64,000 nt of DNA from Rhodothermia bacterium (GTDB lineage Bacteria; Bacteroidota; Rhodothermia; Balneolales; Balneolaceae): the NCBI GenBank assembly GCA_030427885.1, contig JAUICM010000004.1:248001-312000 (forward strand), in the 5' to 3' direction. The stretch's first letter is position 1. Every line of letters begins with the position of its first letter. The translations under genes were made by a program, and so were the position numbers. Positions 37,544-46,162 of the stretch are shown in pieces. The notes below the pieces were generated by a model. That model was not told the origin of the DNA. It made no database searches and saw only the letters and a program-made list of their open reading frames with translations.

Positions 37544-37991
37544 AATTCAGCGTGTTTTGAGGGTCTTGGTGATCATTGAGGATGCGACTACGGAGTTCAT
37601 TCAGCAGAGTTACTATGTCGGCTTGAACGGTTTGGAAGTCCATGTCAGCATGTTTGGCCATTAAAGCAATATGCATGCCAGAAACGGCATCTGCGGCCAT
37701 ATCGGTGATCAAATGTTTATTTAGCCGGTACGCCTCACGCATTAATCGTTTACAACGATTGCGCTGAACGGCGGTTCCAATTTTTTTGGGGGCTATAAAT
37801 CCAACAAGAAAATCTTGTTCTTGAGAGAAGAATGAGGCAAAGCGAAGGTTCACCGATGGTGATTTGATGAGTTCCGAGTCTGTGAAAAGTCTCTTAAAAT
37901 TTCGCCTGCCCCTTAAAATATGAGATTTAGGTAGAGTAAATCTACGAGAAGAAGGAGCAGCTAAATTACTTTGCTCCTTTTTTCTCATCAC
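37536..37991 (-). CDS. rnpA: Ribonuclease P protein component
   Basis: 151 residues, longer than the usual 110-130 because of N- and C-terminal extensions. The RNR signature is present as [16 protein letters not shown] after [10 protein letters not shown]; the fold begins at [17 protein letters not shown]. It helps the catalytic RNA cut 5' leaders from tRNA precursors. The start is either GTG 37991 or the adjacent ATG 37988, inside the 3' end of rpmH, giving about a 26-base overlap. It also overlaps yidC by 8 bases. Confidence 0.92.
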   Translation of the reverse strand: MMRKKEQSNLAAPSSRRFTLPKSHILRGRRNFKRLFTDSELIKSPSVNLRFASFFSQEQDFLVGFIAPKKIGTAVQRNRCKRLMREAYRLNKHLITDMAADAVSGMHIALMAKHADMDFQTVQADIVTLLNELRSRILNDHQDPQNTLNFG

Positions 37992-38124
37992 TTACACTAA
38001 GCTTATGTCGGCCTTTTGCTCTTCGGCCGGCGATTACTTTGCGTCCGTTTTTAGTAGACATACGCTCACGGAATCCGTGTTTGTTCTTGCGCTTTCTGTT
38101 ACTCGGTTGAAATGTACGTTTCAT
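37966..38124 (-). CDS. rpmH: 50S ribosomal protein L34
   Basis: Found by hand translation. From ATG at 38122-38124 it reads [20 protein letters not shown] and continues with [20 protein letters not shown] to a TAA at 37966-37968, 52 residues. This is an unmistakable L34. It is the first gene of the rpmH-rnpA-yidC operon, and its last codons overlap the rnpA start. Confidence 0.97.
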   Translation of the reverse strand: MKRTFQPSNRKRKNKHGFRERMSTKNGRKVIAGRRAKGRHKLSVSDEKKGAK

Positions 38125-38168
38125 GAATCAGGATAGTTTGGGTTCAATTTCTTAATCCAAAAAGGCTT

Positions 38169-38176
38169 CAAATATA
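38169..38176 (-). promoter_or_regulatory. Possible -7 box of the rpmH operon promoter
   Basis: Read on the minus strand this is TATATTTG, an exact TAnnTTTG match, 45 bases ahead of the rpmH ATG. A TTTTG lies upstream, but only 14 bases away rather than about 19-20, so the -33 box is uncertain. Confidence 0.4.
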
Positions 38177-38336
38177 AGCAGAAATTCACACAAAACGAAT
38201 ATTAAAAATCCACAAATGTAAAGTATTTGAGCTCTCGTTTCAGGGGTTCCGAAATTAATAGCAATCTGGTCGGGTAAGAACCTCGTATTCAATAGCAGAA
38301 GACAAACAAAACAATAAATCAAACATCAAGAAAGCT

Positions 38337-39836
38337 ATGAATACACTAAGAAAACTATTCATTATGTCGTTTGCGCTCATTTTGCCTTTTATGGCATGTG
38401 ATGATAGCTCGACAGGTGGAGAAGACGCGTATATGTCTGAGGTTGCAGTAAGTAACCAGGGAACGATGAATGGAAACCAGGTAACGATATCTGGTGTAAT
38501 GATTGAAGAAGACGGCTGGGTGGTAATTCACCGCTCAAATGCGTCAAATAACGGTCCAATGGTGCCGGATATAATCGGTAAGGCATGGGTTGAAGCCGGA
38601 ACAAACAGTGATGTAACTGTGCAGCTTGAAGAAGGAGTTTCAGATGATGAGACTTTGTATGCCATGCTGCATATGGATACCGGAACGATCGGTGAATATG
38701 AATTCGATGGTCAGAATGGATTCGATAATCCTGTGACCTATAATGATGAGATTGTAATGACCTCATTTACTATCGATCAAACTGATCCCATGATCACGGT
38801 AACAGATCAGGTTAATCAGGGAAATACTTTTGTAATGGATGTGGATGCAGCTGAAGACGGCTGGATCGTGATACATGCCTCAAATGCAAACAATGACGGA
38901 CCAGAGATCCCGGGAATTATTGGAAAGACCTGGGTTGAAGCCGGCATGAATACCGATGTCCAGGTTATGGTGGATGCAGAAATTTCAGATGGAGATATCC
39001 TCTATCCTATGCTGCACTTTGATACCGGCACGATCGGTGAGTATGAATTTGATGGTCAGAATGGCTTTGACGGGCCAGTACTGTCAGGGACCGATATAGT
39101 GGTTACCTCATTTACGGTTCAGTCTAATACTTCAAGCCTTATTGCGAATGACCAAATGGTAACAGAGAATGCTATCATGGTTGATGTAACTTCCGATACC
39201 GATGGCTGGGTGGTAGTTCACAGGTCCAATGCAAACAACGATGGACCTATGGTTCCGGATATTATTGGAAAGACATGGATCGAAGCGGGTGTAAACACCG
39301 ATGTGGAGATCATGTTCGCAGACAGCATCGCGCTTGAAGATGGTGAAAAGTTATGGCCAATGGTGCACTTCGATACCGGCACGATCGGTGAGTATGAATT
39401 TGATGGAGCGAGCGGATTTGATAATCCGGTGATTGTTGGAGGTAACATTCTTATGACTTCAATTACAGTAAGCGGTCCTATTCAGCCGAGTATCCAGGTT
39501 TCTGATCAGTCGGTTCAAAATAATATGCTGACCATTGACGAAACGAATATGCTGCAAGGTGGTTTTGTGGTACTCCACAGAGATACGGGGAATGATTCTC
39601 CTGTAGTACCTGCAAGCATTGGACATGGTTTTGTTCAATTAGGTGAAACCAACAATCTGCAGATCACTCTGGATGAAAATGAAAGTTTGTCATCAGGTGA
39701 TAAGGTATGGGCTATGCTCCATATCGATAACGGGACTATCGGCAGCTATGACTTCGATGGAAGTGATGGTTCTGATGATCCTCCGGTATTCGATGCCTTG
39801 GATAATATTGTAATGGTTCAGTTTACTATTCAGTAA
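38337..39836 (+). CDS. Lipoprotein with four tandem DUF7282-like repeats
   Basis: 499 residues. The lipobox LPFMAC puts the lipidated cysteine at residue 21, followed by DDSSTGGED. The rest is four repeats of about 110 residues (near 32-143, 152-262, 267-382 and 384-499). Each has a strand with DGWVVIHRSNA.N-GP, PDIIGK.WVEAG, and the closing DTGTIGEYEFDG..GFD. This is the pattern of DUF7282-type beta domains. The first three are close to each other even at DNA level; the fourth is more divergent. Function unknown; it should sit on the outer membrane or periplasmic face. A terminator follows. Confidence 0.82.
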   Translation: MNTLRKLFIMSFALILPFMACDDSSTGGEDAYMSEVAVSNQGTMNGNQVTISGVMIEEDGWVVIHRSNASNNGPMVPDIIGKAWVEAGTNSDVTVQLEEGVSDDETLYAMLHMDTGTIGEYEFDGQNGFDNPVTYNDEIVMTSFTIDQTDPMITVTDQVNQGNTFVMDVDAAEDGWIVIHASNANNDGPEIPGIIGKTWVEAGMNTDVQVMVDAEISDGDILYPMLHFDTGTIGEYEFDGQNGFDGPVLSGTDIVVTSFTVQSNTSSLIANDQMVTENAIMVDVTSDTDGWVVVHRSNANNDGPMVPDIIGKTWIEAGVNTDVEIMFADSIALEDGEKLWPMVHFDTGTIGEYEFDGASGFDNPVIVGGNILMTSITVSGPIQPSIQVSDQSVQNNMLTIDETNMLQGGFVVLHRDTGNDSPVVPASIGHGFVQLGETNNLQITLDENESLSSGDKVWAMLHIDNGTIGSYDFDGSDGSDDPPVFDALDNIVMVQFTIQ

Positions 39837-39860
39837 AAGAGACGCAAACGCGACCAAAGA

Positions 39861-39899
39861 AGCCCTGCATGTTTAGTTACATGTGGGGCTTTTTATTTT
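39861..39899 (+). terminator. Intrinsic terminator after the lipoprotein gene
   Basis: Stem agccctgcatg (39861-39871) with catgtggggct (39880-39890), one mismatch or bulge, followed by ttttattttt. A clear Rho-independent terminator 25 bases after the stop. Confidence 0.88.
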
Positions 39900-40106
39900 T
39901 GTTATTCAAATCGGACTGAAGAGCCCTCATAAATATGATCAGTGAGGAGCTTTTTTCATTTTTTTAACTAACTCATGGGCCTTATTTGTCATGCTAATTC
40001 GTTTTGGTTCAATATTTGTTTAATAAGCAGTGTTAAACAGTTGAACCACCTTGAATGAAAGGTTACCTTTAAGACTGCAAAAAATAAACTGACTCCAAGT
40101 GAGATT

Positions 40107-43100
40107 ATGATTGATAAAGTAGGAAAGCTCGTCACCAAGATCTTTGGCTCCAAGAGTGAAAAAGATATTAAGGCTATTCAACCCATTGTAGATAAGATCA
40201 ACGCTTTGGGACCGGAAATAGAGAAATTGAGTGACAATCAGCTTAAAGAAAAAACTGAATCGTTCCGCAAGATGATTCAGGATGCCACGGCCGAAACGAA
40301 AAAAGAAATTGCTGAGATCAAGACCAGGCTGGATAAGATCGAAGAGCTAACGACCGCCGAACACAGGAGTCTTGCAGACAAACTGGATGCTCTGGAGCAG
40401 CAGGAACTGGACATCATCGAAGATGTATTGAATGACATTTTGCCGGAAGCTTATGCTGTGCTTAAAGATACCTGCCGTCGATTTGTCGGAAAATCCTGGA
40501 AAGTGGCCGGGGATGAAGTAGAGTGGAATATGATCCCATACGATGTACAGCTGGTTGGTGCCATCTCACTTCATCAGGGAAAAGTGGCCGAAATGAAAAC
40601 GGGTGAAGGTAAAACACTGGTCGCGATCTTCCCGGCATACCTGAATTCATTGTCAGGAAAAGGTGTTCACGTGATCACCGTGAACGATTACCTGGCTAAA
40701 CGTGATGCCGAATGGAACGAGCCTATCTTTAATTTCCACGGAATTGAAGTCGACTGTATCGATCTGTACCAACCCAATACAGATCAGAGACGACAGGCTT
40801 ATCGTGCAGATATCACTTACGGAACCAACAATGAGTTTGGTTTTGACTATCTACGCGACAATATGGTGATGAACAAAGAGCAACTGGTTCAACGCGAACA
40901 CCACTATACCATTATTGATGAGGTTGACTCCATTCTTATTGATGAGGCCAGAACTCCCCTTATCATCTCTGGTCCGGTTCCTCAGGACAATAAGTCTGAC
41001 AAGTATGTGGAAATGAAGCCAAGAGTTGAGGCTCTGGTGAATGCTCAAAAGCAATTGGTTGCTTCACTGGTTCATGAAGGTCAGCAACTGCTTGATGAAG
41101 GAAAAGAGACGGAAGCCGGGCTGGCTTTATTCAGAGTACAACGGGGGTTCCCTAAAAATACCCGTTTCAGAAAAATGCTTCAGGAGCCAAGCATTCAGAA
41201 GCTGATCCAGAAAACAGAGTCGTTCTACCTGGCCGATAATGCCAAGAACATGCCGGTGGTGGATGAGTATCTCTACTATGCGGTAGATATGAAACTCAAC
41301 ACTATTGAGATGACGGAGAAAGGTCGGGAGTTCATTACCCATAAAGGGGAAGATGCCGAGTTTTTCGTGATACCTGATCTGGGTGCCGAAACCGCTGAGA
41401 TCGAAAAAGAAATTGAGACTCTTGAGAAAGAGAAAATAGCGGAGATCGAGAATAATGACGCGTATGGTGACGAGTATAAAGAGAAGAAAATAAAAGAAGC
41501 CAAGTCGGAGATCCGCCAGGAACGGGAGCAGAGATTTGCTGAACTGCACCGTTTGTTTGCCGAGCGCGGAGATCGTATCCACACGGTAAACCAGCTGTTG
41601 AAAGCCTACACCAACTTTGCCCGGGAGGAAGAATACATTGTTCAGGACGGGAAAGTTAATATTGTGGATGAGCATACAGGACGTGTGTTATCAGGCCGAC
41701 GGTATTCGGATGGATTGCACCAGGCGATTGAGGCGAAAGAGAATGTAAAAGTTGAAGCTTCAACGCAGACCTACGCTACGATCACCCTGCAGAATTACTT
41801 CCGTATGTATGACAAGTTATCTGGTATGACCGGTACTGCTGAGACGGAAGAGGGGGAATTCAACGAGATCTACGAACTGGATGTAATTGTTATCCCGACA
41901 AATCGTCCTATCCAGCGGGATGATAAAGAAGATCTGGTGTTCAAAACCAAACGCGAGAAATTCAAAGCCACGATCGATAAGATCCAGGAATATCATAAAA
42001 AAGGTCAGCCGGTATTGGTTGGTACTACCAGTGTGGATGTTTCTGAGACGATGAGCCGTATGCTGAAACATGCAGGTATTCCTCACAATGTGTTGAATGC
42101 GAAGCAGCACGCTCGTGAAAGTGAGATCGTGAAGCAGGCAGGTCAGCCCGGAGCCGTAACAGTGGCCACCAACATGGCCGGACGTGGTACCGATATTAAA
42201 CTGGCACCTGGAGTAAAAGAAAAGGGTGGGCTTGCAATACTTGGTACGGAGCGACACGAATCACGCCGAATTGACTTGCAGTTGAGAGGTCGTTCCGGTC
42301 GTCAGGGTGATCCCGGAGAGTCACAGTTCTACGTTTCGCTTGAGGATAAGCTGATGGCTTTATTCATGAGTGATAAAGTGGCCAGCGTAATGGATCGTCT
42401 GAATTTTGAAGAAGGTGAGGTTATTACCCACCCATGGATCACCAAATCTCTGGAACGGGCACAGTCGAAAGTAGAGCAGAATAACTTCAGCATCCGTAAG
42501 CGACAGCTCGAGTATGATGATGTTTTGAATAATCAGCGTAATGTAATCTATGCTCGTAGAAAGCATGCCCTGTTGGGAGATCAGCTGAGGACTGACATCC
42601 TTGGGATGTTGGATGAGCTGGTTTCAGATCTGGTAGAACAGCATGTGGCTGCAGGTGATTATGAAGGACTGCATTCCGAGATCCTGAGACATCTGGCAGT
42701 AGATGTTGAATTCAACGCTGAAGAATGGCTGAAGATGGATGAAGACAGCCTGGTTGATATGATCATTGAACGTGCGCTGGAGGTATATAAGCGCAAGGAA
42801 GATATGATGGCCAAGCCTCTGTATGAGGTGATGAAAAGAATTTCAGAATCAGAAGCTGAACGTCGCCCTGATAAAGTTCAGGTGATCTTCACTGATGGTA
42901 TTCGCAGAATGCGGGTGATTGTGGATGTGGAAGCCGCTCTTGAAAATGAAGGCCGTGAAGTAGCACGTGCACTTGAAAGAGCAGTGGTACTATCCGTAAT
43001 CGATGATAAGTGGATGCAGCACCTGAGAGAACTGGATTCAGTGAAGGAAGGTATCGGGCTGCGTTCGTTCGCACAGAAAGATCCGTTACTGGAATACAAG

Positions 43101-43493
43101 CGCGAAGCATTCGATATGTTCAAGCAACTGCTGGATATGATCAATCAGGAAGCTATTTCCATTATCTGGAAATCTATTCCTGAAGCTCAGGCAGGCGATC
43201 AGGAAGTTCAGCAGGCACAAGCACAAAGATCCCGTTTTGATACCAGCAGGATGCAAACCCAGCATGCTGATTCAACAGGTATGGGGCTTCAGGGCTCACC
43301 GCAATCAAACGGAGATCAGCAGAAGCCAATGGGAACAAACGTAAAGCGAAAACCAGTTGAAGTTGCAGATGAGCCGGGACGGAATGATCATGTGACCATT
43401 CAGAATATGAATACGGGTGAGACCAAAGATGTGAAGTGGAAACACGCCAAAGGTATGGTTGATTCAGGTGGCTGGGTACTGGTAGAAAAGTAG
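40107..43493 (+). CDS. secA: Preprotein translocase ATPase SecA
   Basis: 1128 residues, longer than the 901 of E. coli, as usual in this lineage. An insert rich in E and K sits in the N-terminal region (about 55-100), and another, coiled-coil-like, lies near 430-490 (ETAEIEKEIETLEKEKIAEI). Walker A MKTGEGKT (163-170), EVDSILIDEARTPLIISG, VATNMAGRGTDIKL, ERHESRRIDLQLRGRSGRQGDPG and the helical scaffold DDVLNNQRNVIYARR are all present. The usual C-terminal zinc motif (CxC...C) is absent; the tail ends instead in MVDSGGWVLVEK. It powers Sec export, the first stage for T9SS cargo and lipoproteins. Confidence 0.97.
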   Translation: MIDKVGKLVTKIFGSKSEKDIKAIQPIVDKINALGPEIEKLSDNQLKEKTESFRKMIQDATAETKKEIAEIKTRLDKIEELTTAEHRSLADKLDALEQQELDIIEDVLNDILPEAYAVLKDTCRRFVGKSWKVAGDEVEWNMIPYDVQLVGAISLHQGKVAEMKTGEGKTLVAIFPAYLNSLSGKGVHVITVNDYLAKRDAEWNEPIFNFHGIEVDCIDLYQPNTDQRRQAYRADITYGTNNEFGFDYLRDNMVMNKEQLVQREHHYTIIDEVDSILIDEARTPLIISGPVPQDNKSDKYVEMKPRVEALVNAQKQLVASLVHEGQQLLDEGKETEAGLALFRVQRGFPKNTRFRKMLQEPSIQKLIQKTESFYLADNAKNMPVVDEYLYYAVDMKLNTIEMTEKGREFITHKGEDAEFFVIPDLGAETAEIEKEIETLEKEKIAEIENNDAYGDEYKEKKIKEAKSEIRQEREQRFAELHRLFAERGDRIHTVNQLLKAYTNFAREEEYIVQDGKVNIVDEHTGRVLSGRRYSDGLHQAIEAKENVKVEASTQTYATITLQNYFRMYDKLSGMTGTAETEEGEFNEIYELDVIVIPTNRPIQRDDKEDLVFKTKREKFKATIDKIQEYHKKGQPVLVGTTSVDVSETMSRMLKHAGIPHNVLNAKQHARESEIVKQAGQPGAVTVATNMAGRGTDIKLAPGVKEKGGLAILGTERHESRRIDLQLRGRSGRQGDPGESQFYVSLEDKLMALFMSDKVASVMDRLNFEEGEVITHPWITKSLERAQSKVEQNNFSIRKRQLEYDDVLNNQRNVIYARRKHALLGDQLRTDILGMLDELVSDLVEQHVAAGDYEGLHSEILRHLAVDVEFNAEEWLKMDEDSLVDMIIERALEVYKRKEDMMAKPLYEVMKRISESEAERRPDKVQVIFTDGIRRMRVIVDVEAALENEGREVARALERAVVLSVIDDKWMQHLRELDSVKEGIGLRSFAQKDPLLEYKREAFDMFKQLLDMINQEAISIIWKSIPEAQAGDQEVQQAQAQRSRFDTSRMQTQHADSTGMGLQGSPQSNGDQQKPMGTNVKRKPVEVADEPGRNDHVTIQNMNTGETKDVKWKHAKGMVDSGGWVLVEK

Positions 43494-43576
43494 CCTGAGA
43501 CCTGTAAAATTTAACATTGCATTACTGATCCGAATGCTTATGTTTGAAGCCCTGAATATTAAGAAATTGTTACCGG

Positions 43577-44326
43577 TTGGAAGTACTCGGTATTGATATT
43601 GGCAGTTATGGCATAAAGGGTGCAATAGTTGACACCGAAAAGGGAGAGATTATATCCAAGAAAAAGAGTACGGATAAGATCGAAGATACCCGCCCGCACA
43701 AACTCATATCAAAGCTGCATAAGATCGTCAAGAAGTTTGACTGGAAGGGTCCTGTTGGTTGTGCATTTCCCGCCGCTACTACAAAAGGAATTATTCTGTC
43801 AACCGACCGGATCAACGAGACCTGGATCGATGCGGATGCAGAACATCTTTTTTCTGAGATCACAGGGTGTGATGTAAGTGTTATAAATGACACCGATGCC
43901 ACTGGCCTAGCCGAAATGACCTTTGGAACAGGAAAAGATGTAAATGGGACGGTGATAGTGTTGACGGTAGGAACCGGGATCGGCTCTTCAATTTTTGTGA
44001 ATGGTAAACTATTTCCTAATACCGAACTCGGTCATATCGAGATTAAAGGGATCACTATTGAGGAACGGGCATCCAATAAAGCCCGTAAAGAAGAAGGGAT
44101 TCAAAGAAAGACCTGGGCAAAACGACTTCAGTTTGTATTGGAGCACTACGAGACTTTATTTCATCCAGATCTGTTCATACTTGGTGGACAGCTCAGTAAA
44201 AAAGCTGACAAGACCTTTCCTTATATCAAGCTGAGTACCAAATTCAAAGCAGCTGAATTTCGGAATAATGCAAGTATTGTAGGGGCTGCATACTATGCGG
44301 CACTTCAACAGAAAAAGAGAGCGTAG
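43577..44326 (+). CDS. ROK-family polyphosphate glucokinase-like protein, copy 1
   Basis: 249 residues from a TTG start (43577). ROK fold with phosphate-binding VLGIDIGSYGIKGAI, base region NDTDATGLAEMTFG (N104-D107, catalytic Asp in the NDxD), LTVGTGIGSSIFVNG and NTELGHIEIKG. Overall it resembles PpgK, which phosphorylates glucose with polyphosphate or ATP. Position 10-11 of the first motif reads SY where the second copy at 53557 has GS, so nucleotide or polyphosphate preference could differ. It follows secA by about 80 bases. The glucose it would use could come from the amylase locus. Confidence 0.83.
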   Translation: MEVLGIDIGSYGIKGAIVDTEKGEIISKKKSTDKIEDTRPHKLISKLHKIVKKFDWKGPVGCAFPAATTKGIILSTDRINETWIDADAEHLFSEITGCDVSVINDTDATGLAEMTFGTGKDVNGTVIVLTVGTGIGSSIFVNGKLFPNTELGHIEIKGITIEERASNKARKEEGIQRKTWAKRLQFVLEHYETLFHPDLFILGGQLSKKADKTFPYIKLSTKFKAAEFRNNASIVGAAYYAALQQKKRA

Positions 44327-44332
44327 AGATCT

Positions 44333-44370
44333 TTAGTTATCCGAATGAAGGGCCACACGGTTTTCTTCGA
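44333..44370 (-). pseudogene. Remnant of the 3' end of a VOC-family gene
   Basis: Read on the minus strand: codons for IEENRVALHSDN and a TAA stop, nothing upstream in frame. This is nearly the same as the end of the intact VOC gene at 45724 (TEGNRVALHSDN, TGA); about 34 bases match with two or three differences. It is either a leftover of a tandem VOC copy or a duplicated gene end created when the block 44370-45722 arrived. Confidence 0.75.
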
Positions 44371-44469
44371 TTAATTAAACATTTTTGAGGATACACATTT
44401 TACAACCATCCGCATTCCTAACGGTGTAAAAGAATAATGGAATTGATACAAGATCTGGTTCGTTCATTT

Positions 44470-44886
44470 TTATTGAGCTACAAGTTCGAACCTTGCGTAC
44501 TCTTGTTTAAAAGTACTATCAGTTTGTTGAATATAAACCGGAAGATTGAATAATAATTTTGATACGAGATTATTCATTTTTTTAATTTCAATATAATCCG
44601 AATTACTATAGTGCTTGTCAGGAAACATGAAAAGGAAATTACCATCAGGTGCCAATTCCCATTTCATAGAACCAGCTAGAATACCATAAAGATAGATTTC
44701 CATTATTCCGTCATTAGTGAAGATAAATGAGAAAGAGTTGTTGTTTAAATCACTTTTCTTTGAAATAATTATCAATTCATCTCCGTAAGCTTTTATTCTT
44801 TCCAATTCTTCTAAATCATAATCTAATTGATATTCCCAAGCTAAATTTAAAATTGAGCTTGTTAATATATTCCAATCATTACCCAC
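44470..44886 (-). CDS. Hypothetical protein (138 aa, GTG start)
   Basis: Not recognised. 138 residues, soluble, beta-rich in the middle (ELIIISKKSDLNNNSFSFIF, DGIMEIYLYGILAGSMKW). It begins 11 bases after the stop of the 274-residue gene, so they form a pair. AT-rich compared with neighbours. The pair lies between the intact VOC gene and a copy of its 3' end. The form recalls small immunity-type or SMI1-like proteins only loosely, and no function is claimed. Confidence 0.6.
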   Translation of the reverse strand: MGNDWNILTSSILNLAWEYQLDYDLEELERIKAYGDELIIISKKSDLNNNSFSFIFTNDGIMEIYLYGILAGSMKWELAPDGNFLFMFPDKHYSNSDYIEIKKMNNLVSKLLFNLPVYIQQTDSTFKQEYARFELVAQ

Positions 44887-44897
44887 AATTTCAGAAT

Positions 44898-45722
44898 TTA
44901 GTTTATGGACAGTTTCTTTAGATATCTTGGGGATAACCTTACCTGAAAAAGGGAAGTGATTCCCTTCATAGTAGATTTTCCATTAAAACGACTATCTGAT
45001 ACTTCATGAACAATAAAAGATTGATGAATGTAATGATGAAATCCATACTGCAATACAAATAAGCCGTTAACAGAATAAACACTCCACGCATTTAACCTAG
45101 AAACATTAGAAACGGATGAGTCTACGTTAAAGGGATCGAAGTCTGTAAAAACAGTACCGGAAGACTTAGTAGTATTAACATGTTCATTTGCAGTAGGCCA
45201 GCGATCTCCATCTGGAGATTCATTGGGATAAAGCAGTCTTTGCACTGAGTACTCATTATACATTTGAGTATAAACCCAGTCTTTATATTTATAGTCTAAT
45301 TCAATAATTGAATTTTGCAACAGCTCTCGAAATTGGCTGATACTTATATCAGAATTAGTAGGTTTGATTCGGATCAGTTCAGGGCCGCTACTAAATCGGA
45401 TAGTATCTTTTTTATATTCTTCAATATAACCCAGATCCTCTTTTTGTTCGCTTTGAAGAGATGAAATATTAAAAGTACCAGAGTCTGTCTTCTCAATTTT
45501 ATAGTTCTCTGTGTAAAGCTCTGAGAAAAAGTAGGTACGAATAGTTAAGCTGGAATCATTAGTAATGATCCAATGATTCTGATCATTGTAAGTATCTCCA
45601 ACAGCAAACCAATCCCCTTCTAAAGATTTAGAACTGAAGTATTGAAAAGAAAAATGGACCAGAAGAGCAGTTCCGCAGATTGCTAGAATGAGCTTTGATA
45701 CTCTTTTATTGTTCTTATTCAA
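44898..45722 (-). CDS. Hypothetical membrane-anchored protein (274 aa, TTG start)
   Basis: Not recognised. An N-terminal signal anchor (LILAICGTALLVHFSFQYF) is followed by a lipocalin-like or META-like opening (LEGDWFAVGDTYNDQNHWIITNDSSLTI) with alternating strands, then a region with RLLYPNESPDGDRWPTANEHV. The start codon is TTG just after the VOC stop (TGA at 45724-45726), so it is read directly after the VOC gene. AT-rich. It has no relative elsewhere in the window. Confidence 0.62.
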   Translation of the reverse strand: MNKNNKRVSKLILAICGTALLVHFSFQYFSSKSLEGDWFAVGDTYNDQNHWIITNDSSLTIRTYFFSELYTENYKIEKTDSGTFNISSLQSEQKEDLGYIEEYKKDTIRFSSGPELIRIKPTNSDISISQFRELLQNSIIELDYKYKDWVYTQMYNEYSVQRLLYPNESPDGDRWPTANEHVNTTKSSGTVFTDFDPFNVDSSVSNVSRLNAWSVYSVNGLFVLQYGFHHYIHQSFIVHEVSDSRFNGKSTMKGITSLFQVRLSPRYLKKLSIN

Positions 45723-45723
45723 C

Positions 45724-46110
45724 TCAGTTATCCGAATGAAGGGCTACACGGTTTCCTTCAGTATCTTCAAACACAGCCATGTATCCGTTTTCAGGACCGA
45801 TTTGTCTTTTTGGGATGGTAACTTTCCCACCGGCTGATTCAATTTTATCCTGAACAACCTGAAGATCCGGATTGGCATTGAGATGGATCAATGGGCCGTG
45901 GGTGTTGCTGGGTTTGTACCAGTCTTCATTCCATACCAGTGCTCCACCGATAACAGACTGACCTCCGGGAAAAACAGCCATTTTAAAATTATCGCCCAAG
46001 ACCATCAGGCTCAGTTCTATATCAAAGATCGTCTCATAAAAGGCTTTTGCCCGATCCATATCCATAACCGGAAGTTCAAACCAGCTTATAATATTCTTTG
46101 CTTCACCCAT
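45724..46110 (-). CDS. VOC-family (glyoxalase/dioxygenase fold) protein
   Basis: 128 residues. Fold marks ISWFELPVMDMDRAKAFYETIF, NFKMAVFPGG, GPLIHLNANPDLQVVQDKIESAGGKV, GYMAVFEDTEGNRVALHS. This subgroup is usually annotated as a glyoxalase or bleomycin-resistance-like protein; the metal ligands cannot be assigned with certainty. It lies downstream of the LysR gene on the same strand, and its 3' end is duplicated at 44333-44370. Confidence 0.88.
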   Translation of the reverse strand: MGEAKNIISWFELPVMDMDRAKAFYETIFDIELSLMVLGDNFKMAVFPGGQSVIGGALVWNEDWYKPSNTHGPLIHLNANPDLQVVQDKIESAGGKVTIPKRQIGPENGYMAVFEDTEGNRVALHSDN

Positions 46111-46162
46111 ATTGATACCTCTTTTTTTATGATGGGTATAGTAAGTGATAGGAGTAAATCTG

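Noticed and set aside
44333-45760. Insertion sequence or integrative element
   Set aside because: There is a direct repeat but no transposase, integrase or terminal inverted repeat, so I call it a block bounded by a repeat only.
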